DNA of 64,000 bases, from positions 1,240,001 through 1,304,000 of the forward strand of contig NC_009464.1 of assembly GCF_000063445.1 (NCBI RefSeq). The letters are read 5' to 3'. Positions 34,366 to 44,435 of this stretch are shown in pieces. The position numbers and the translations under genes are program-made. Numbering within the stretch: position 1 is the first letter of the stretch; the number at the start of each line of letters is the position of its first letter. This stretch comes from Methanocella arvoryzae MRE50. GTDB taxonomy: Archaea; Halobacteriota; Methanocellia; Methanocellales; Methanocellaceae. Under the pieces are notes generated by a model. It did not search any database. It was not told the DNA's origin and was given only the letters and a program-made list of their open reading frames with translations.

Positions 34366-35607
34366 TCATGCAGGTTTGGGCAACATCATACCACCGTACG
34401 GGGATACGAGCACCTTCGCGTTCGGGCCGTGCTTCTTTAGAGCTGCGTCCAGCGCCTCCTGCGGCGTCTTTACCGGCTTCAGGAACATCTTGCGGACGGT
34501 CTCGTCGGGGATCTTCGAGACCAGGAAGATTTCGCACTTCTGGGCGGTGCGGGCGATGACCGACGCCTTATGGCCCCCGAGCTCGAACTTTTTGTCCATG
34601 CGGGCGGCCTGCTCTTCGATAGTCGTGGCCTCGTCCACCCAGCACGCGAACACGTCATTGCCCAGGCACTCTTCGCACTCGGCGACCATGATCATGGTGC
34701 CGCCCTGCTTAACCACGTGCTTGGCGTTGTCCATCGCCTTCTGAGCCTGGTACATGTTGATGTCTTTAGGATATCCGCCCGCGCTGGTGATCACGATGTC
34801 GGCGACCGGGACTTTCGCGCTGTACATCCGGTCCACGTACTCGATGCCCTTGCGGTGTGCCTGTATGGGATCGCCGGCCACCACAGCCACGATCTCTTTC
34901 CGGCTGTTGAGCACCACGTCCAGCAGGAAGCCAGGCTTCACCATGTGGTAAACCTCGTCGATCTCCACCCTGATGGGGCTGTCGATCCGGCCGGTCTCGG
35001 CTTTGGGGCTGCGCATCATCTCGTGGTTGTTCTGGATGGTGTCGTGGCTCGCACACCCCGGCAGGATCGCCTTGACTCCACCGGAATAGCCGGCAAAATA
35101 GTGGTACTCGATATTGCCGGTACAGACGACGAAGTCGGCGTCGACAATCTCCCGGAAGACGTGAATGCGGTGGCCGAACGAGGAGGTGCCGACGTACTTA
35201 GCGTCGTACTTGTCCTGATCGATGCACCGGACCCGCCCGTAGGACTGCCCCATAAGCGCCTTGTGCTCTTCCGGAGTGCTCTTGCGATGGCTGCCGAGGG
35301 CTACCACGACGGTGATGTCGCTGTCCTGGACGCCGCCGGCGTTGAGCTCGTCGAGCAGCATGGGCAGGAACTTGTAGGATGGCACTGGCCGGGTGACGTC
35401 GCTGATGATGACGGCTACTTTCATGCCCGGCTTGACCTTTTCCCTGAGCCTCTGGGAGCCGATCGGGTTTTCCAGCGCCCGGCGTATCTCCGCGACTTCG
35501 TCCGGCACGCCTGCGAGCTCCTCGGGCAGGATGATGCCAGCCAGATTTTCCTCGGGAACGTCGACGTCGAAATGACCTTTGCCGTACTTTAAAGATATGA
35601 TTGTCAT
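34366..35607 (-). CDS. larA: Nickel-dependent lactate racemase family protein
   Basis: 413 residues, LarA (DUF2088) family. ISDVTRPVPSYKFLP, VALGSHRKSTPEE, the GNIEYHYFAGYSGGVKAILPG region (its Lys carries the nickel-pincer cofactor in LarA), and a C-terminal domain with ITSAGGYPKDINMYQAQKA are present. It interconverts D- and L-lactate, or another 2-hydroxyacid. LarB, LarC and LarE, which make the cofactor, are not in the window. Last gene of an operon with a Fe-S subunit and a FAD oxidase (gap 4 bases). Confidence 0.87.
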   Translation of the reverse strand: MTIISLKYGKGHFDVDVPEENLAGIILPEELAGVPDEVAEIRRALENPIGSQRLREKVKPGMKVAVIISDVTRPVPSYKFLPMLLDELNAGGVQDSDITVVVALGSHRKSTPEEHKALMGQSYGRVRCIDQDKYDAKYVGTSSFGHRIHVFREIVDADFVVCTGNIEYHYFAGYSGGVKAILPGCASHDTIQNNHEMMRSPKAETGRIDSPIRVEIDEVYHMVKPGFLLDVVLNSRKEIVAVVAGDPIQAHRKGIEYVDRMYSAKVPVADIVITSAGGYPKDINMYQAQKAMDNAKHVVKQGGTMIMVAECEECLGNDVFACWVDEATTIEEQAARMDKKFELGGHKASVIARTAQKCEIFLVSKIPDETVRKMFLKPVKTPQEALDAALKKHGPNAKVLVSPYGGMMLPKPA

Positions 35608-35611
35608 TGTA

Positions 35612-36670
35612 TTACCCCTCTGCTTTTCCGTCGATCGATCTCAGGATCAGATCGCAGATGTCGATGACTTTCGCGCCTGCATCTTCCAGGTTGGAGTTGC
35701 ACATCGGGCAGGCGGTCACTATGTAATCCGTGCCTGCGGGTACTTCGTTAAGGCGCTTGGCGGCCACTTTCCGGGCCAGATCTTTATAGCCCCTCCGCAC
35801 TCCGCCTCCCCCTCCGCAGCACCTCGCGTCCTTCTTCGAGGAGGCCATCTCGGTGAAGCTGCCGATTCGCCTGATGATCATCCGGGGCTCGTCGTAGACG
35901 TGCATGCACCGGCCGAGGTGGCAGGGGTCGTGGTAGGTCAGCTTCAATGGCAGCGGCTTCAGGCCGAGCTCGTCCACCTTTCGGGCGAGGAACTGGGTGA
36001 TGTGCAGGACTTCCACGTTGCCGAGGCCATAGGTTTCTTTGAGTGTCTTGTAGCAGCCGGCGCAGCTCGTCACTATCGTCTTTGCCCCGCTCTGCTCAAT
36101 CTGGCGGATGTTGTGCTCGATAGTGGCGGGCTTGCCGCCCAGCCGGAGCAACGGAGATCCGCAGCACTGCTCATCCTCGAGGAGCTTCGCCCCGAAGCGG
36201 CTCAGCAGAGAGAAAGCAGCCTGTGCCTCTTTCTGTTTTCGGTAAGACATCAGGCATCCGGCGAAGTAGATGAGATCGGATTTGCCAGTGGAGCCCGCGG
36301 GAGCCCACGCGGCCCTGGAACCGGCTTCGCCGAGGGGATTCCCGAAGCTGGCTATGTTACCTTCTACCATGCCGTAGTAGGCCGGGACTGCGCCGGCCCG
36401 GACCATCTCCGCCCGGGCAGCCTCGACTACCTCGTCCGGCGTTGCCCCGGAAGGGCAGGTAGAGGAGCACATAGCGCAGGTCAGGCAAGTGTAGAAGGAA
36501 TTTTTCATCGCTTCAGACGGCTGCACGCCCTCGGCCATCGCCCGGGCCAGCAGCATCCTGCCTCTGGCGTTGGTGGACTCCCAGCCCAGTTCCTCGTTGA
36601 CCGGGCACAGTGCCCGGCACCGCCCGCAGCGGGTACATTTCAGGATATCGTCGATGTGGTCCTTGATCAT
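35612..36670 (-). CDS. Fe-S oxidoreductase subunit (GlcF/LldE-like)
   Basis: 352 residues. Two 4Fe-4S motifs at the N-terminus: CTRCGRCRALCP (about 12) and CLTCAMCSSTCP (about 62). Two cysteine-rich CCG domains follow: DEQCCGSPLL with SCAGCYKTL, then CHLGRC, ARCCGGGGGVRRG, and CPMCNSN. It would take electrons from the adjacent FAD subunit, like GlcF or the HdrD-type CCG proteins of methanogens, and may pass them to the membrane or to heterodisulfide reductase. Confidence 0.88.
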   Translation of the reverse strand: MIKDHIDDILKCTRCGRCRALCPVNEELGWESTNARGRMLLARAMAEGVQPSEAMKNSFYTCLTCAMCSSTCPSGATPDEVVEAARAEMVRAGAVPAYYGMVEGNIASFGNPLGEAGSRAAWAPAGSTGKSDLIYFAGCLMSYRKQKEAQAAFSLLSRFGAKLLEDEQCCGSPLLRLGGKPATIEHNIRQIEQSGAKTIVTSCAGCYKTLKETYGLGNVEVLHITQFLARKVDELGLKPLPLKLTYHDPCHLGRCMHVYDEPRMIIRRIGSFTEMASSKKDARCCGGGGGVRRGYKDLARKVAAKRLNEVPAGTDYIVTACPMCNSNLEDAGAKVIDICDLILRSIDGKAEG

Positions 36671-36672
36671 TT

Positions 36673-38043
36673 TTACATCCCCATCTTGCCAGGGTTCATG
36701 ATGCCGTCCGGGTCTATCGCGCGCTTGATCGCCTTCATGACATCGTAACTCTTCCCGTGCGCCCGGGTCATATAGCTGCCGCGTATGACCCCGGTGCCGT
36801 GCTCGCCCGGCAGGGTGCCGCCCAGCGACAGCACGACGTCATAGATGTCGTCCTTGATCGCGTGGACCTTTCTCCACTCCTCTTCGCTCCTCGTGTCGAT
36901 CGCGATGCCGGTGTGCAGGTTGCCGTCCCCGATGTGGCCGTATGTGACCAGCGGCATGTCGTGCTTTCTGCCGATCTCCTGGATGGTCTTGAGCATGAAC
37001 GGGACGTGCTTGATCGGGACGCCGATGTCCTCCGCCTCGTAAACCCTGACCTTGCCGGGATTGAGCTTGGTGACTGCCACGCCGACGAGACGGCGGGCCG
37101 ACCAGAGCCGCTCCTCTTCGTTCTTATCCTTTGCCACCACTGTGCGGCCGTTGCACTTCTCGCAGGCCGCCACTACGCCCTGCACCTGCCTGGCCACAGC
37201 TTCCTTATACCCGTCGACCTCGAAGAGCAGCATCGCCTCGACGTCAGGGATGTCGAGCGAAGCGTCGATCTTCTTGACCGCCTGGATGGCGCTGGCGTCC
37301 ATGATTTCCATGGCTGCAGGGATGACACCAGAGGAGAGGGTGGTAACTGCCGCCCTGCCCGCATCCTCGATCCTGTCGAAGCAGGCCATGAGGATGGCCT
37401 TCGTCTCAGGCAGAGGGAACAGCTTGAGCCTGGCTTTGGTGATGATGCCGAGGGTGCCCTCGCTCCCCACAAATAATCTCGTCAGATCGTAGCCGGAAGA
37501 CGATTTCGGCGCGTTGCACCCGGTGTTGATGATGTCGCCGTTCGGCAGCACTACTTCGAGGTTGAGGACGTAGTCCTTGACGGTGCCGTATTTTACGGAG
37601 TGCATGCCGCTGCCGCCGTTCGCTATTAAACCGCCGACGGTACACATGTCGCTGCTGCCGGGGTCAGGCGGGAAGAAGAAGCCGTGCTTTGCCAGTTCCC
37701 TGTTGAGCGCCCTGTGAACCACGCCAGGCTCTATCGTGACCTGGAGGTTGTCGATCTCCACCTCGAGGATGCGGTTCATGCTGGCCATGTCCAGCACGAT
37801 GCCGCCCTTGATAGGCACGGAGCCCCCGGTCAGCCCGCTGGCCGAGCCCCGGGGCACGATCGGCACTTTGTATTTTGAGGCGATTTTGACGATCGCTGAG
37901 ATCTCCTCGGCGGACTTCGGCCTGACCACGTAGTCGGCGCTGCCGCGGATGTACGACGAATCAAATGAATAACAGTAAAGCTCGGCCGGGTCATCAGTAA
38001 CCCGGTCTTCTCCCAGGATAGCTCTTAGCTCCTCAATAATCAT
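36673..38043 (-). CDS. FAD-linked 2-hydroxyacid (D-lactate) dehydrogenase, GlcD family
   Basis: 456 residues from ATG 38043 (a GTG at 38088 is in frame). FAD_binding_4 domain: VPRGSASGLTGGSVP and FFPPDPGSSDMCTVGGLIAN; C-terminal FAD-oxidase domain with YGHIGDGNLHTGI and GEHGTGVIRG, ending IDPDGIMNPGKMG. This is the glycolate oxidase GlcD / D-lactate dehydrogenase signature. Next to the Fe-S subunit (gap 2 bases) and LarA, lactate is the likely substrate. First gene of the operon. Confidence 0.88.
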   Translation of the reverse strand: MIIEELRAILGEDRVTDDPAELYCYSFDSSYIRGSADYVVRPKSAEEISAIVKIASKYKVPIVPRGSASGLTGGSVPIKGGIVLDMASMNRILEVEIDNLQVTIEPGVVHRALNRELAKHGFFFPPDPGSSDMCTVGGLIANGGSGMHSVKYGTVKDYVLNLEVVLPNGDIINTGCNAPKSSSGYDLTRLFVGSEGTLGIITKARLKLFPLPETKAILMACFDRIEDAGRAAVTTLSSGVIPAAMEIMDASAIQAVKKIDASLDIPDVEAMLLFEVDGYKEAVARQVQGVVAACEKCNGRTVVAKDKNEEERLWSARRLVGVAVTKLNPGKVRVYEAEDIGVPIKHVPFMLKTIQEIGRKHDMPLVTYGHIGDGNLHTGIAIDTRSEEEWRKVHAIKDDIYDVVLSLGGTLPGEHGTGVIRGSYMTRAHGKSYDVMKAIKRAIDPDGIMNPGKMGM

Positions 38044-38336
38044 GCCAGCACCAGAAGGCAGTCGCAGGTATTCGATTGCGGACTGCACGTGGAGGTATCA
38101 CTATTATTAAAGATATAAATTTGTTGATCAACGGGAAGAGGTTGTGAACCTGCCGATCGGCTTTCAAGATTATAAGAGAAAACTTATCAGCTTAAAGATA
38201 AATGGAGAATTATTAGCCGGCCAGTAAACATTTGATCATTTAAAAAAGTGGATTGTATTATTGGCCCATCTCAGCTTTGAATTCCAGTCATACCCTATAT
38301 TACCGGTAAATGATCTAACCGGTGGATGTATCAGCC

Positions 38337-40886
38337 ATGTCCAGCGCACGGACAAAGTACCAGCATATCTGCCTATTGGTCATATTGGTTATCCTTTTAT
38401 CTCCATGTCTATTGCAGCCGGCCGCGGCGCAGCCCCCGAAAAAGACGGTGCTGTTCCTCAACTCCTACAGCCCCGGCATGGTCTTTTCCGACGAGGAGTA
38501 CAGGGGCCTGCAGGACAGCCTGAAGCCCATGGGCAACGAGGTGGACCTCAGGGTAGAGTACATGGACTGCAAGAGGATCTCTGACGAGGAGCACCTGCAA
38601 AACCTGTACTGGCTTTACAAGCATAAATACTCGAACGTCAGGGTCGACGTGATCGTCGCCGCCGACAACTTCGCCTTCGACTTTATAAGGCAGTACCACG
38701 ACGACCTCTTCCCCGGGGTGCCGGTGGTTTTCTGCGGCGTCAACTACTTCACCGGGGACATGCTCGCCGACAACCGGAACATGACCGGCGTCGTGGAGGA
38801 CTACGACATCCGGAGTACGCTGAACCTCGCCTTCGAACAGTTCCCGGACACGAAGCACGTCTGTGTGATCCACGACGAGACGAGCACGGGCATGGCGATG
38901 CACAGGCAGGTCCTGGACCACATCCCCGAATTTTTGGACAGGGCGGAGTTTATCTTCCTGTCCAACGTCACCCTCGACGAGCTGCTGGAGAGGATAAAAG
39001 ACCTGCCCCCGGACAGCGTCATATTGCTGGAAGCGTTTAACCGGGACAGCGCGGGAAACGTGTACACCTACGAGGAGATCGGCGACCTGCTGGCCGCCAG
39101 CACAGACGTCCCTATGTACAGTAACGGCGAGATGTACCTGGGCCACGGCATCGTCGGGGGCAAGATTACGGCGGGCTACCAGCAGGGGGTTATAGCAGGC
39201 GATATGGTACAGCAGATCATCGCCGGAACGCCCCCTTCGGCTATCCCGGTGGTCGAAAAGAGCCCGAACGTCTACATCTTCGACCACGACAAGCTCAGGC
39301 AGTACGGGATTAGCGAATCATCGCTGCCCGCAGGCAGCACGATCGTTAACAAACCAGTCTACATAGTCGACGCCTGGGTGCTGCATTTGACGATAACTAT
39401 CATCGTGGGCATGTGCTGCCTGATCGGCCTGCTCGTATACTCGATCAGGATCAGGCGGAAAGCCGAGGCGGCGCTCAGGCAGAACATCGCTGAGCGTAAG
39501 CTCGCCCAGGAACAGCAGGAAGAGTCCAGAAACTACCTTAACAGCATCATCAACGCAGTGCTGGACCCCATATTCGTAAAAAACAGCAGGCACGAATTTG
39601 TCATGGTCAACGACTCGCTGTGCGACTTTATCGGGCGCAGGCGGGAAGAGATAATCGGAAAGTCCGATCATGACCTCTTCCCGAAAAGCCAGGCGGACGT
39701 ATTCACCGAAAAGGACGACATGGTGCTGGAAACCGGGAAGGAGAACACCAATGAAGAGGTCATCACGGGCTCGGAAGGAGTGCTGCACACCGTATCGACG
39801 AAGAAGCGCCTGTACATGGATAAGACGGGAGAGCGGTTCATCGTCGGCATCGTCAGGGACATAACAGAGAGAATAGCGGCCGAAAAGGCGCTGCAGGAGA
39901 GCGAAGAGAAGTTCCGGGTGCTGGCCGAAACATCGCCCGTGGCCATCGCCCTGTATCAGGGCGAACGGCACATCTACAACAACCCGGCCCACGTGAAGCT
40001 GTCCGGCTACTCGGCACAGGAACTGCTGGACATGCGCTTCTGGGACTGGATTCACCCTGACTACCGGGAGATAGTCAGGGAACGCGGCATGAGCCGGCAG
40101 AGGGGAGAAGGGGACACGTTCGGCTATGAGATGAAAATAGTGACCCGGGACGGCCGTGAACGGTGGATATACCTCACCGCAGGCCCGATCCTGTACCAGG
40201 GCCGGCCCGCAGGCATCGCGACCCTCGTAGACATCACGGAGCGCAAACTGGCAGAAGAAACCCTGATTGCCTCGCTGCGGGAAAAAGAGGTGTTGCTCAA
40301 GGAGGTCCACCACCGGGTAAAAAATAACCTGCAGATCGTGTCCAGTCTCCTGAATCTGCAGAGCAATGCCCTGAGGGACGAGAAAATCCGGGCCGTGTTC
40401 CAGGAGAGCCAGAACCGGATCCGCTCGATGGCGCTGATCCACGAGAAGCTGTACAGGTCGGACGACCTGTCCAGAGTGGACTTCAGTGACTACCTCAGAG
40501 TCCTCTCGACGGACCTGTACAGGGTGTACGCCGACCCGTCCAAGATCAGGCTCTCCGTGGACTGCGAGGAAATACTGTTGAGCATCGACGCGTCCATCTC
40601 CTGCGGCCTCATCGTTACCGAGTTGCTCACCAACTCGTTCAAGCACGGGTTCCCGGGCGGCCGGGAAGGGCAGGTGACGGTAAGCCTGCGCCGGACTGCC
40701 GGGGGATATGTGACAGTCACGGTCAGCGACGACGGCGTCGGCATGCCGGCAGGATTCGTAGTTGAGGACACTTCTACATTAGGCCTGCAGCTGGTGACCA
40801 CCCTCGTGGAGCAGCTTGAGGGCAGGCTGGAAATCGGCAGCGAGGGCGGGACGAGCTTCAGCATAACCTTCAAGGACCGCCAGTAA
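38337..40886 (+). CDS. Membrane sensor histidine kinase with periplasmic-binding-like input domain
   Basis: About 849 residues. Signal/anchor (ICLLVILVILLSPCLLQPAA), then an extracellular ABC-substrate-binding-like domain (about 40-330: KTVLFLNSYSPGMVFSDEEY, VIVAADNFAFDF, PVVFCGVNYF), one membrane helix (about 355-380), a short coiled region, two PAS domains (about 400-520 and 530-640), HisKA_2 (LKEVHHRVKNNLQIVSSLLN, His about 680), and HATPase (ELLTNSFKHGF, VSDDGVGMP, GLQLVTTLV). No response regulator is adjacent. Its divergence from the lactate operon makes it a candidate sensor for that operon, but only by position. ATG 38337; GTG 38322 is possible. Confidence 0.88.
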   Translation: MSSARTKYQHICLLVILVILLSPCLLQPAAAQPPKKTVLFLNSYSPGMVFSDEEYRGLQDSLKPMGNEVDLRVEYMDCKRISDEEHLQNLYWLYKHKYSNVRVDVIVAADNFAFDFIRQYHDDLFPGVPVVFCGVNYFTGDMLADNRNMTGVVEDYDIRSTLNLAFEQFPDTKHVCVIHDETSTGMAMHRQVLDHIPEFLDRAEFIFLSNVTLDELLERIKDLPPDSVILLEAFNRDSAGNVYTYEEIGDLLAASTDVPMYSNGEMYLGHGIVGGKITAGYQQGVIAGDMVQQIIAGTPPSAIPVVEKSPNVYIFDHDKLRQYGISESSLPAGSTIVNKPVYIVDAWVLHLTITIIVGMCCLIGLLVYSIRIRRKAEAALRQNIAERKLAQEQQEESRNYLNSIINAVLDPIFVKNSRHEFVMVNDSLCDFIGRRREEIIGKSDHDLFPKSQADVFTEKDDMVLETGKENTNEEVITGSEGVLHTVSTKKRLYMDKTGERFIVGIVRDITERIAAEKALQESEEKFRVLAETSPVAIALYQGERHIYNNPAHVKLSGYSAQELLDMRFWDWIHPDYREIVRERGMSRQRGEGDTFGYEMKIVTRDGRERWIYLTAGPILYQGRPAGIATLVDITERKLAEETLIASLREKEVLLKEVHHRVKNNLQIVSSLLNLQSNALRDEKIRAVFQESQNRIRSMALIHEKLYRSDDLSRVDFSDYLRVLSTDLYRVYADPSKIRLSVDCEEILLSIDASISCGLIVTELLTNSFKHGFPGGREGQVTVSLRRTAGGYVTVTVSDDGVGMPAGFVVEDTSTLGLQLVTTLVEQLEGRLEIGSEGGTSFSITFKDRQ

Positions 40887-40969
40887 TATTCTACATTATC
40901 AAAATGACTGAGTCATTATCAAAATGACTATGGGCATCATCGGCAATAGACGATGAATTGCCGGTCTGT

Positions 40970-41000
40970 CGGGCAGGCCTGCCCGGGCAGGCTTTTCTAC
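40970..41000 (+). terminator. Palindrome and T-tract after the kinase
   Basis: GGGCAGGCCTGCCC (40971-40984) is a perfect palindrome followed by GGGCAGGCTTTTCT. Just before it, the words TTATCAAAATGACT occur twice (40897-40910 and 40915-40928), a direct repeat of unknown role. Confidence 0.45.
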
Positions 41001-41081
41001 TACCCGCAAGCATATCTTTTAAACCCGGAATAGTAACCTTTTTAATGATTGGCACAATACTAAAGCTGGAGAGAAATTTTA

Positions 41082-42089
41082 ATGGTCACTACGATTGTCG
41101 TAGGCGGATTCTTCGGCGACGAAGGCAAAGGTAAAATCGTCGCCCACATCGCTTACACCGATCACCCCTCCATTATCGCCCGCGGCGGAGTCGGGCCGAA
41201 CGCCGGCCACACGGTCATCAAGGATGGAGTGAAGCACGGGGTCAGAATGATCCCCTCCGGTTTTATATATGATAACGCAAGGCTCCTCATCGGCGCAGGC
41301 GTCCTGGTGGACCCGGTCGTGCTGGAGAGGGAAGTCGCGCTGCTGAACGCCGGCAACAGGCTGGGCGTCGATTACAGGTGCTCGATCATAGAAGCGAAGC
41401 ACATCGAGGAGGACAAGGGCACCGAGCGGCTGGCCAAGAAGATCGGCACCACCGGAACGGGCTGCGGCCCCGCCAACAAGGAGCGCGTCATGCGCAGCGC
41501 CCTGCAGGCGAAAGATGTTCCGGCGCTCAAGAGCTACCTCACCGACGTGGCTAAGGAGTGCAACGACGCCATCGACAGAGGCGAGAGTATCATCATCGAA
41601 GGCTCCCAGGGCTTCGGCATATCATTATACTACGGTACTTACCCGTTCGTCACTTCCAAGGATACCTCGGCTTCGCAACTCGCGGCAGACGTGGGCGTCG
41701 GCCCCACGAAGATCGACGAAGTGGTAGTAGTTTTCAAAGCGTTCCCGACCAGAGTCGGCGAAGGGCCGTTCCCCACCGAGATGACCAGGGAAGACGCCCA
41801 GAAGAGGGGCATCGCAGAGTTCGGCACCGTCACGGGCAGGGCCCGCCGCATCGGCTACTGGGACCCCGAGATGGCGCGCTACTCGGCCATGATCAACGGC
41901 GCCACCCAGGCGGCGATCACCGGCCTCGACAGAATTGACCCTGCCTGCAAAGGCGTCACCGACTGGGACAGGCTGCCTGACAAGGTCAAGGACTTCATCC
42001 GCCAGGCAGAGAAAGACGTCGGTGTTCCCTTCACCCTGCTCTCCACCGGGCCGAGCCTGGACGAGATCATCGACCTCAGGAAGAGGTAA
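41082..42089 (+). CDS. purA: Adenylosuccinate synthetase, short archaeal form
   Basis: 335 residues; IMP + Asp + GTP to adenylosuccinate, AMP branch of purine synthesis. [18 protein letters not shown] (GTP/IMP loop), [40 protein letters not shown] and [12 protein letters not shown] are the family motifs. It lacks about 100 residues compared with bacterial PurA, as expected for the archaeal type. GGAGAG lies before the ATG. The Trm112-like gene follows after four bases. Confidence 0.93.
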   Translation: MVTTIVVGGFFGDEGKGKIVAHIAYTDHPSIIARGGVGPNAGHTVIKDGVKHGVRMIPSGFIYDNARLLIGAGVLVDPVVLEREVALLNAGNRLGVDYRCSIIEAKHIEEDKGTERLAKKIGTTGTGCGPANKERVMRSALQAKDVPALKSYLTDVAKECNDAIDRGESIIIEGSQGFGISLYYGTYPFVTSKDTSASQLAADVGVGPTKIDEVVVVFKAFPTRVGEGPFPTEMTREDAQKRGIAEFGTVTGRARRIGYWDPEMARYSAMINGATQAAITGLDRIDPACKGVTDWDRLPDKVKDFIRQAEKDVGVPFTLLSTGPSLDEIIDLRKR

Positions 42090-42093
42090 GACA

Positions 42094-42273
42094 GTGAAGA
42101 AAGACCTGATGAACATCCTGTGCTGCCCCGTCTGCAAGGGCGATCTGGAGCTGCAGGTTACCAGAGAGGAAGGCGCCGAAGTGATCGAGGGGACACTCTA
42201 TTGCAAGCAGTGCAACGAGAGCTACCCGATCCAGGACGGCATACCCAACCTCCTTCCTCCTGAGCTACGCTGA
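42094..42273 (+). CDS. Trm112-like zinc protein (59 aa)
   Basis: GTG start at 42094, four bases after purA. KKDLMNILCCPVCKGDLELQ, then LYCKQCNESYPIQDGIPNLL: two CxxC pairs and the YPI-x-DGIP-x-LLP ending are the Trm112/UPF0434 signature. Trm112 activates methyltransferases acting on tRNA, rRNA and release factors in eukaryotes and archaea; here it could do the same. Overlooked easily because of its size and GTG start. Confidence 0.85.
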   Translation: MKKDLMNILCCPVCKGDLELQVTREEGAEVIEGTLYCKQCNESYPIQDGIPNLLPPELR

Positions 42274-42282
42274 GGCATAAGT

Positions 42283-42720
42283 ATGGGCCGCAGGGGAGAA
42301 GACTACGCATCCTACGAGGGAGACGACGACAGCGGCGGTGCTGCCTCGTTCGGCGAAGCCCCCTCTGCAGGCTACGAGATACCGCCGGAAGTGCTGGCCA
42401 GAGCGGACAGCAGTCCCCGACGCAGGCACAGCCGGGGCGGCATGGGAGCTGCTACAAGATCTGGCCACAACAGTGGTAGCGGCAGTCGCGGGCACAGCCG
42501 CGGGCGATCCAGGGGCTTCAAGTTTAACGCTTCTTCGTTGAGAGAGGCGGCAGGCTCGATGCTGACAGTGGCAGTGGCAGGGGTCATAGTCTGCGCCATA
42601 ATATTATACTTCACTTTTATGCAGGCTATAATCCCCCAGTTCTATGGCGCCCTTGGCGCCTCAATGGTTGTTATGTTTTTGATCTGTTTTGTAGCAGCCC
42701 GTTTGTTAGGCTCGGAGTAA
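42283..42720 (+). CDS. Small membrane protein with Arg/Ser/Gly-rich N-terminus
   Basis: 145 residues, not recognised. The first 85 residues are polar and basic (RRRHSRGGMGAA, RGHSRGRSRG); two membrane segments follow (MLTVAVAGVIVCAIILYFTF and the segment from GASMVVMFLICFVAARLL). The basic tail is probably cytoplasmic and might bind nucleic acid or lipids. It starts ten bases after the Trm112-like gene, so purA, Trm112-like and this gene form an operon. Confidence 0.65.
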   Translation: MGRRGEDYASYEGDDDSGGAASFGEAPSAGYEIPPEVLARADSSPRRRHSRGGMGAATRSGHNSGSGSRGHSRGRSRGFKFNASSLREAAGSMLTVAVAGVIVCAIILYFTFMQAIIPQFYGALGASMVVMFLICFVAARLLGSE

Positions 42721-42857
42721 AAAGGCAGCAATGGCCCGCAGGGCCCCATGCTTATAGATCCCTATGCACTCTGGCCACGAAGTGGCCTGGCGACAGGTTT
42801 ATCAGTAACTATATCACTAAGACGACACTATAATTTCAGGATATACTGGTGATAGTG

Positions 42858-44435
42858 ATGAAGTATGTGGTCGTAACAGGCGGTGTCATGAGTGGTCTGG
42901 GAAAAGGTATTACTGCAGCCTCTACGGGCAGAATCCTCAAGAACAAGGGCTACAACGTGACGGCGATCAAGATCGACCCGTACATCAACATCGACGCGGG
43001 CACCATGAGCCCCTTCCAGCACGGCGAAGTCTACGTCCTGAAGGACGGCGGGGAAGCGGACCTGGACCTCGGGAATTACGAGCGTTTCATCGACATCAAC
43101 CTCACCTCGGACCATAACATCACCACGGGCAAGATTTACAAGGCTGTCATTGAGAAGGAGCGCAGGGGAGACTACCTCGGGAAGACAGTCCAGATCATCC
43201 CCCACATCACCAACGAGATCAAGGAGAGAATTCGCAGGATCGCCCGGGACAGCGGCGCCGAGATCTGCCTCATCGAGGTGGGCGGCACGGTGGGCGACAT
43301 CGAGAGCATGCCCTTCCTGGAGGCCATCAGGCAGATGCTCGCCGAGGAGAAGGAAGACGACATCAGCCTGATCCACGTCACTCTGGTGCCTATAGACAGC
43401 ATGGGCGACCAGAAGACCAAGCCCACCCAGCACTCCGTGAAGGAATTAAGAGAATTGGGCCTCAAGCCGGACATTATCGTAGGCCGGTGCAAGAAGCCCC
43501 TCGACAAGTCTACCAAGGGCAAGATTTCGCTGTTCTGCGACGTGCCGGAAGCGGCCGTCATCAGCGCCCACGACGCGGCGGATATTTATCAGGTGCCTCT
43601 GCAGATGGAGCAGGAGGGCCTGTCGGACTACCTGATGAAGCGGATGAACCTCGCCATCAGGGAGAACAACCAGTCCTGGGCCCAGATGGTCCACAAGCTG
43701 GAATCGGCGGACAGGATCGTCAACGTGGCCATCGTCAGCAAGTACGGCATGGAAGACGTCTACTTAAGTGTCAAGGAGGCGCTGAAGCACGCCGGCACTG
43801 CCATGGGCTGCAAAGTTAATATCAGGTGGATCGAGTCGGAGGACGTGGAGCAGGCAACGGACGTCACGCCGTTCTTCAAGGACGTCGACGGCATTTTAGT
43901 GCCGGGCGGCTTCGGCATCCGGGGCGTGGAAGGCAACATCAAGGCCATCCAGTACGCCAGGGAAAAGAACGTGCCCTACCTGGGATTGTGCTTCGGTTTC
44001 CAGCTGGCCGTCATCGAGTTCGCCAGGCACGTGGCCGGCTTCCCCGACGCGACGAGCAGCGAGCTTTCGGCATCCGGCACCCACGTGATCGACATCCTGC
44101 CTGAGCAGAAGGACATCAAGAAGATGGGCGGCACCATGAGGCTCGGCGAACTGTCGGCGTGGGTCAAGGAAAACACCCTCGCCCACAAGCTCTACGGCAC
44201 TACGAAAATCTGCGAGCGCCACAGGCACAGGTACGAGGTCAACCCGGACATGATCGACGTCATCGAGCAGCACGGTTTAGTGTTCTCCGCCAAGAACGAC
44301 AACCGCATGGAAATCGCCGAGCTGCCCGGCCACAAGTTCTTCCTCGGCACCCAGTTCCACCCGGAGTTCCGCTCCAGGCCGGAGAGGCCCTCCCCGCCGT
44401 TTTTGGGATTCGTGGAGGCGATGCTCCACAAATAG
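42858..44435 (+). CDS. pyrG: CTP synthase
   Basis: 525 residues; UTP + Gln + ATP to CTP. Synthase domain: [40 protein letters not shown], and [18 protein letters not shown]. The glutaminase half has [13 protein letters not shown] with the nucleophile Cys, and [10 protein letters not shown] with the His-Glu pair. ATG 42858 is used; GTG 42849 adds three residues. Complete and ordinary. Confidence 0.94.
   Translation: MKYVVVTGGVMSGLGKGITAASTGRILKNKGYNVTAIKIDPYINIDAGTMSPFQHGEVYVLKDGGEADLDLGNYERFIDINLTSDHNITTGKIYKAVIEKERRGDYLGKTVQIIPHITNEIKERIRRIARDSGAEICLIEVGGTVGDIESMPFLEAIRQMLAEEKEDDISLIHVTLVPIDSMGDQKTKPTQHSVKELRELGLKPDIIVGRCKKPLDKSTKGKISLFCDVPEAAVISAHDAADIYQVPLQMEQEGLSDYLMKRMNLAIRENNQSWAQMVHKLESADRIVNVAIVSKYGMEDVYLSVKEALKHAGTAMGCKVNIRWIESEDVEQATDVTPFFKDVDGILVPGGFGIRGVEGNIKAIQYAREKNVPYLGLCFGFQLAVIEFARHVAGFPDATSSELSASGTHVIDILPEQKDIKKMGGTMRLGELSAWVKENTLAHKLYGTTKICERHRHRYEVNPDMIDVIEQHGLVFSAKNDNRMEIAELPGHKFFLGTQFHPEFRSRPERPSPPFLGFVEAMLHK

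Noticed and set aside
35579-37476. Large plus-strand frames (35579-36748, 36757-37476)
   Set aside because: They are antisense shadows of the Fe-S and FAD subunits, which have complete motifs.
38409-40646. Minus-strand frames opposite the sensor kinase
   Set aside because: No recognisable protein; the kinase frame has all domains in order.
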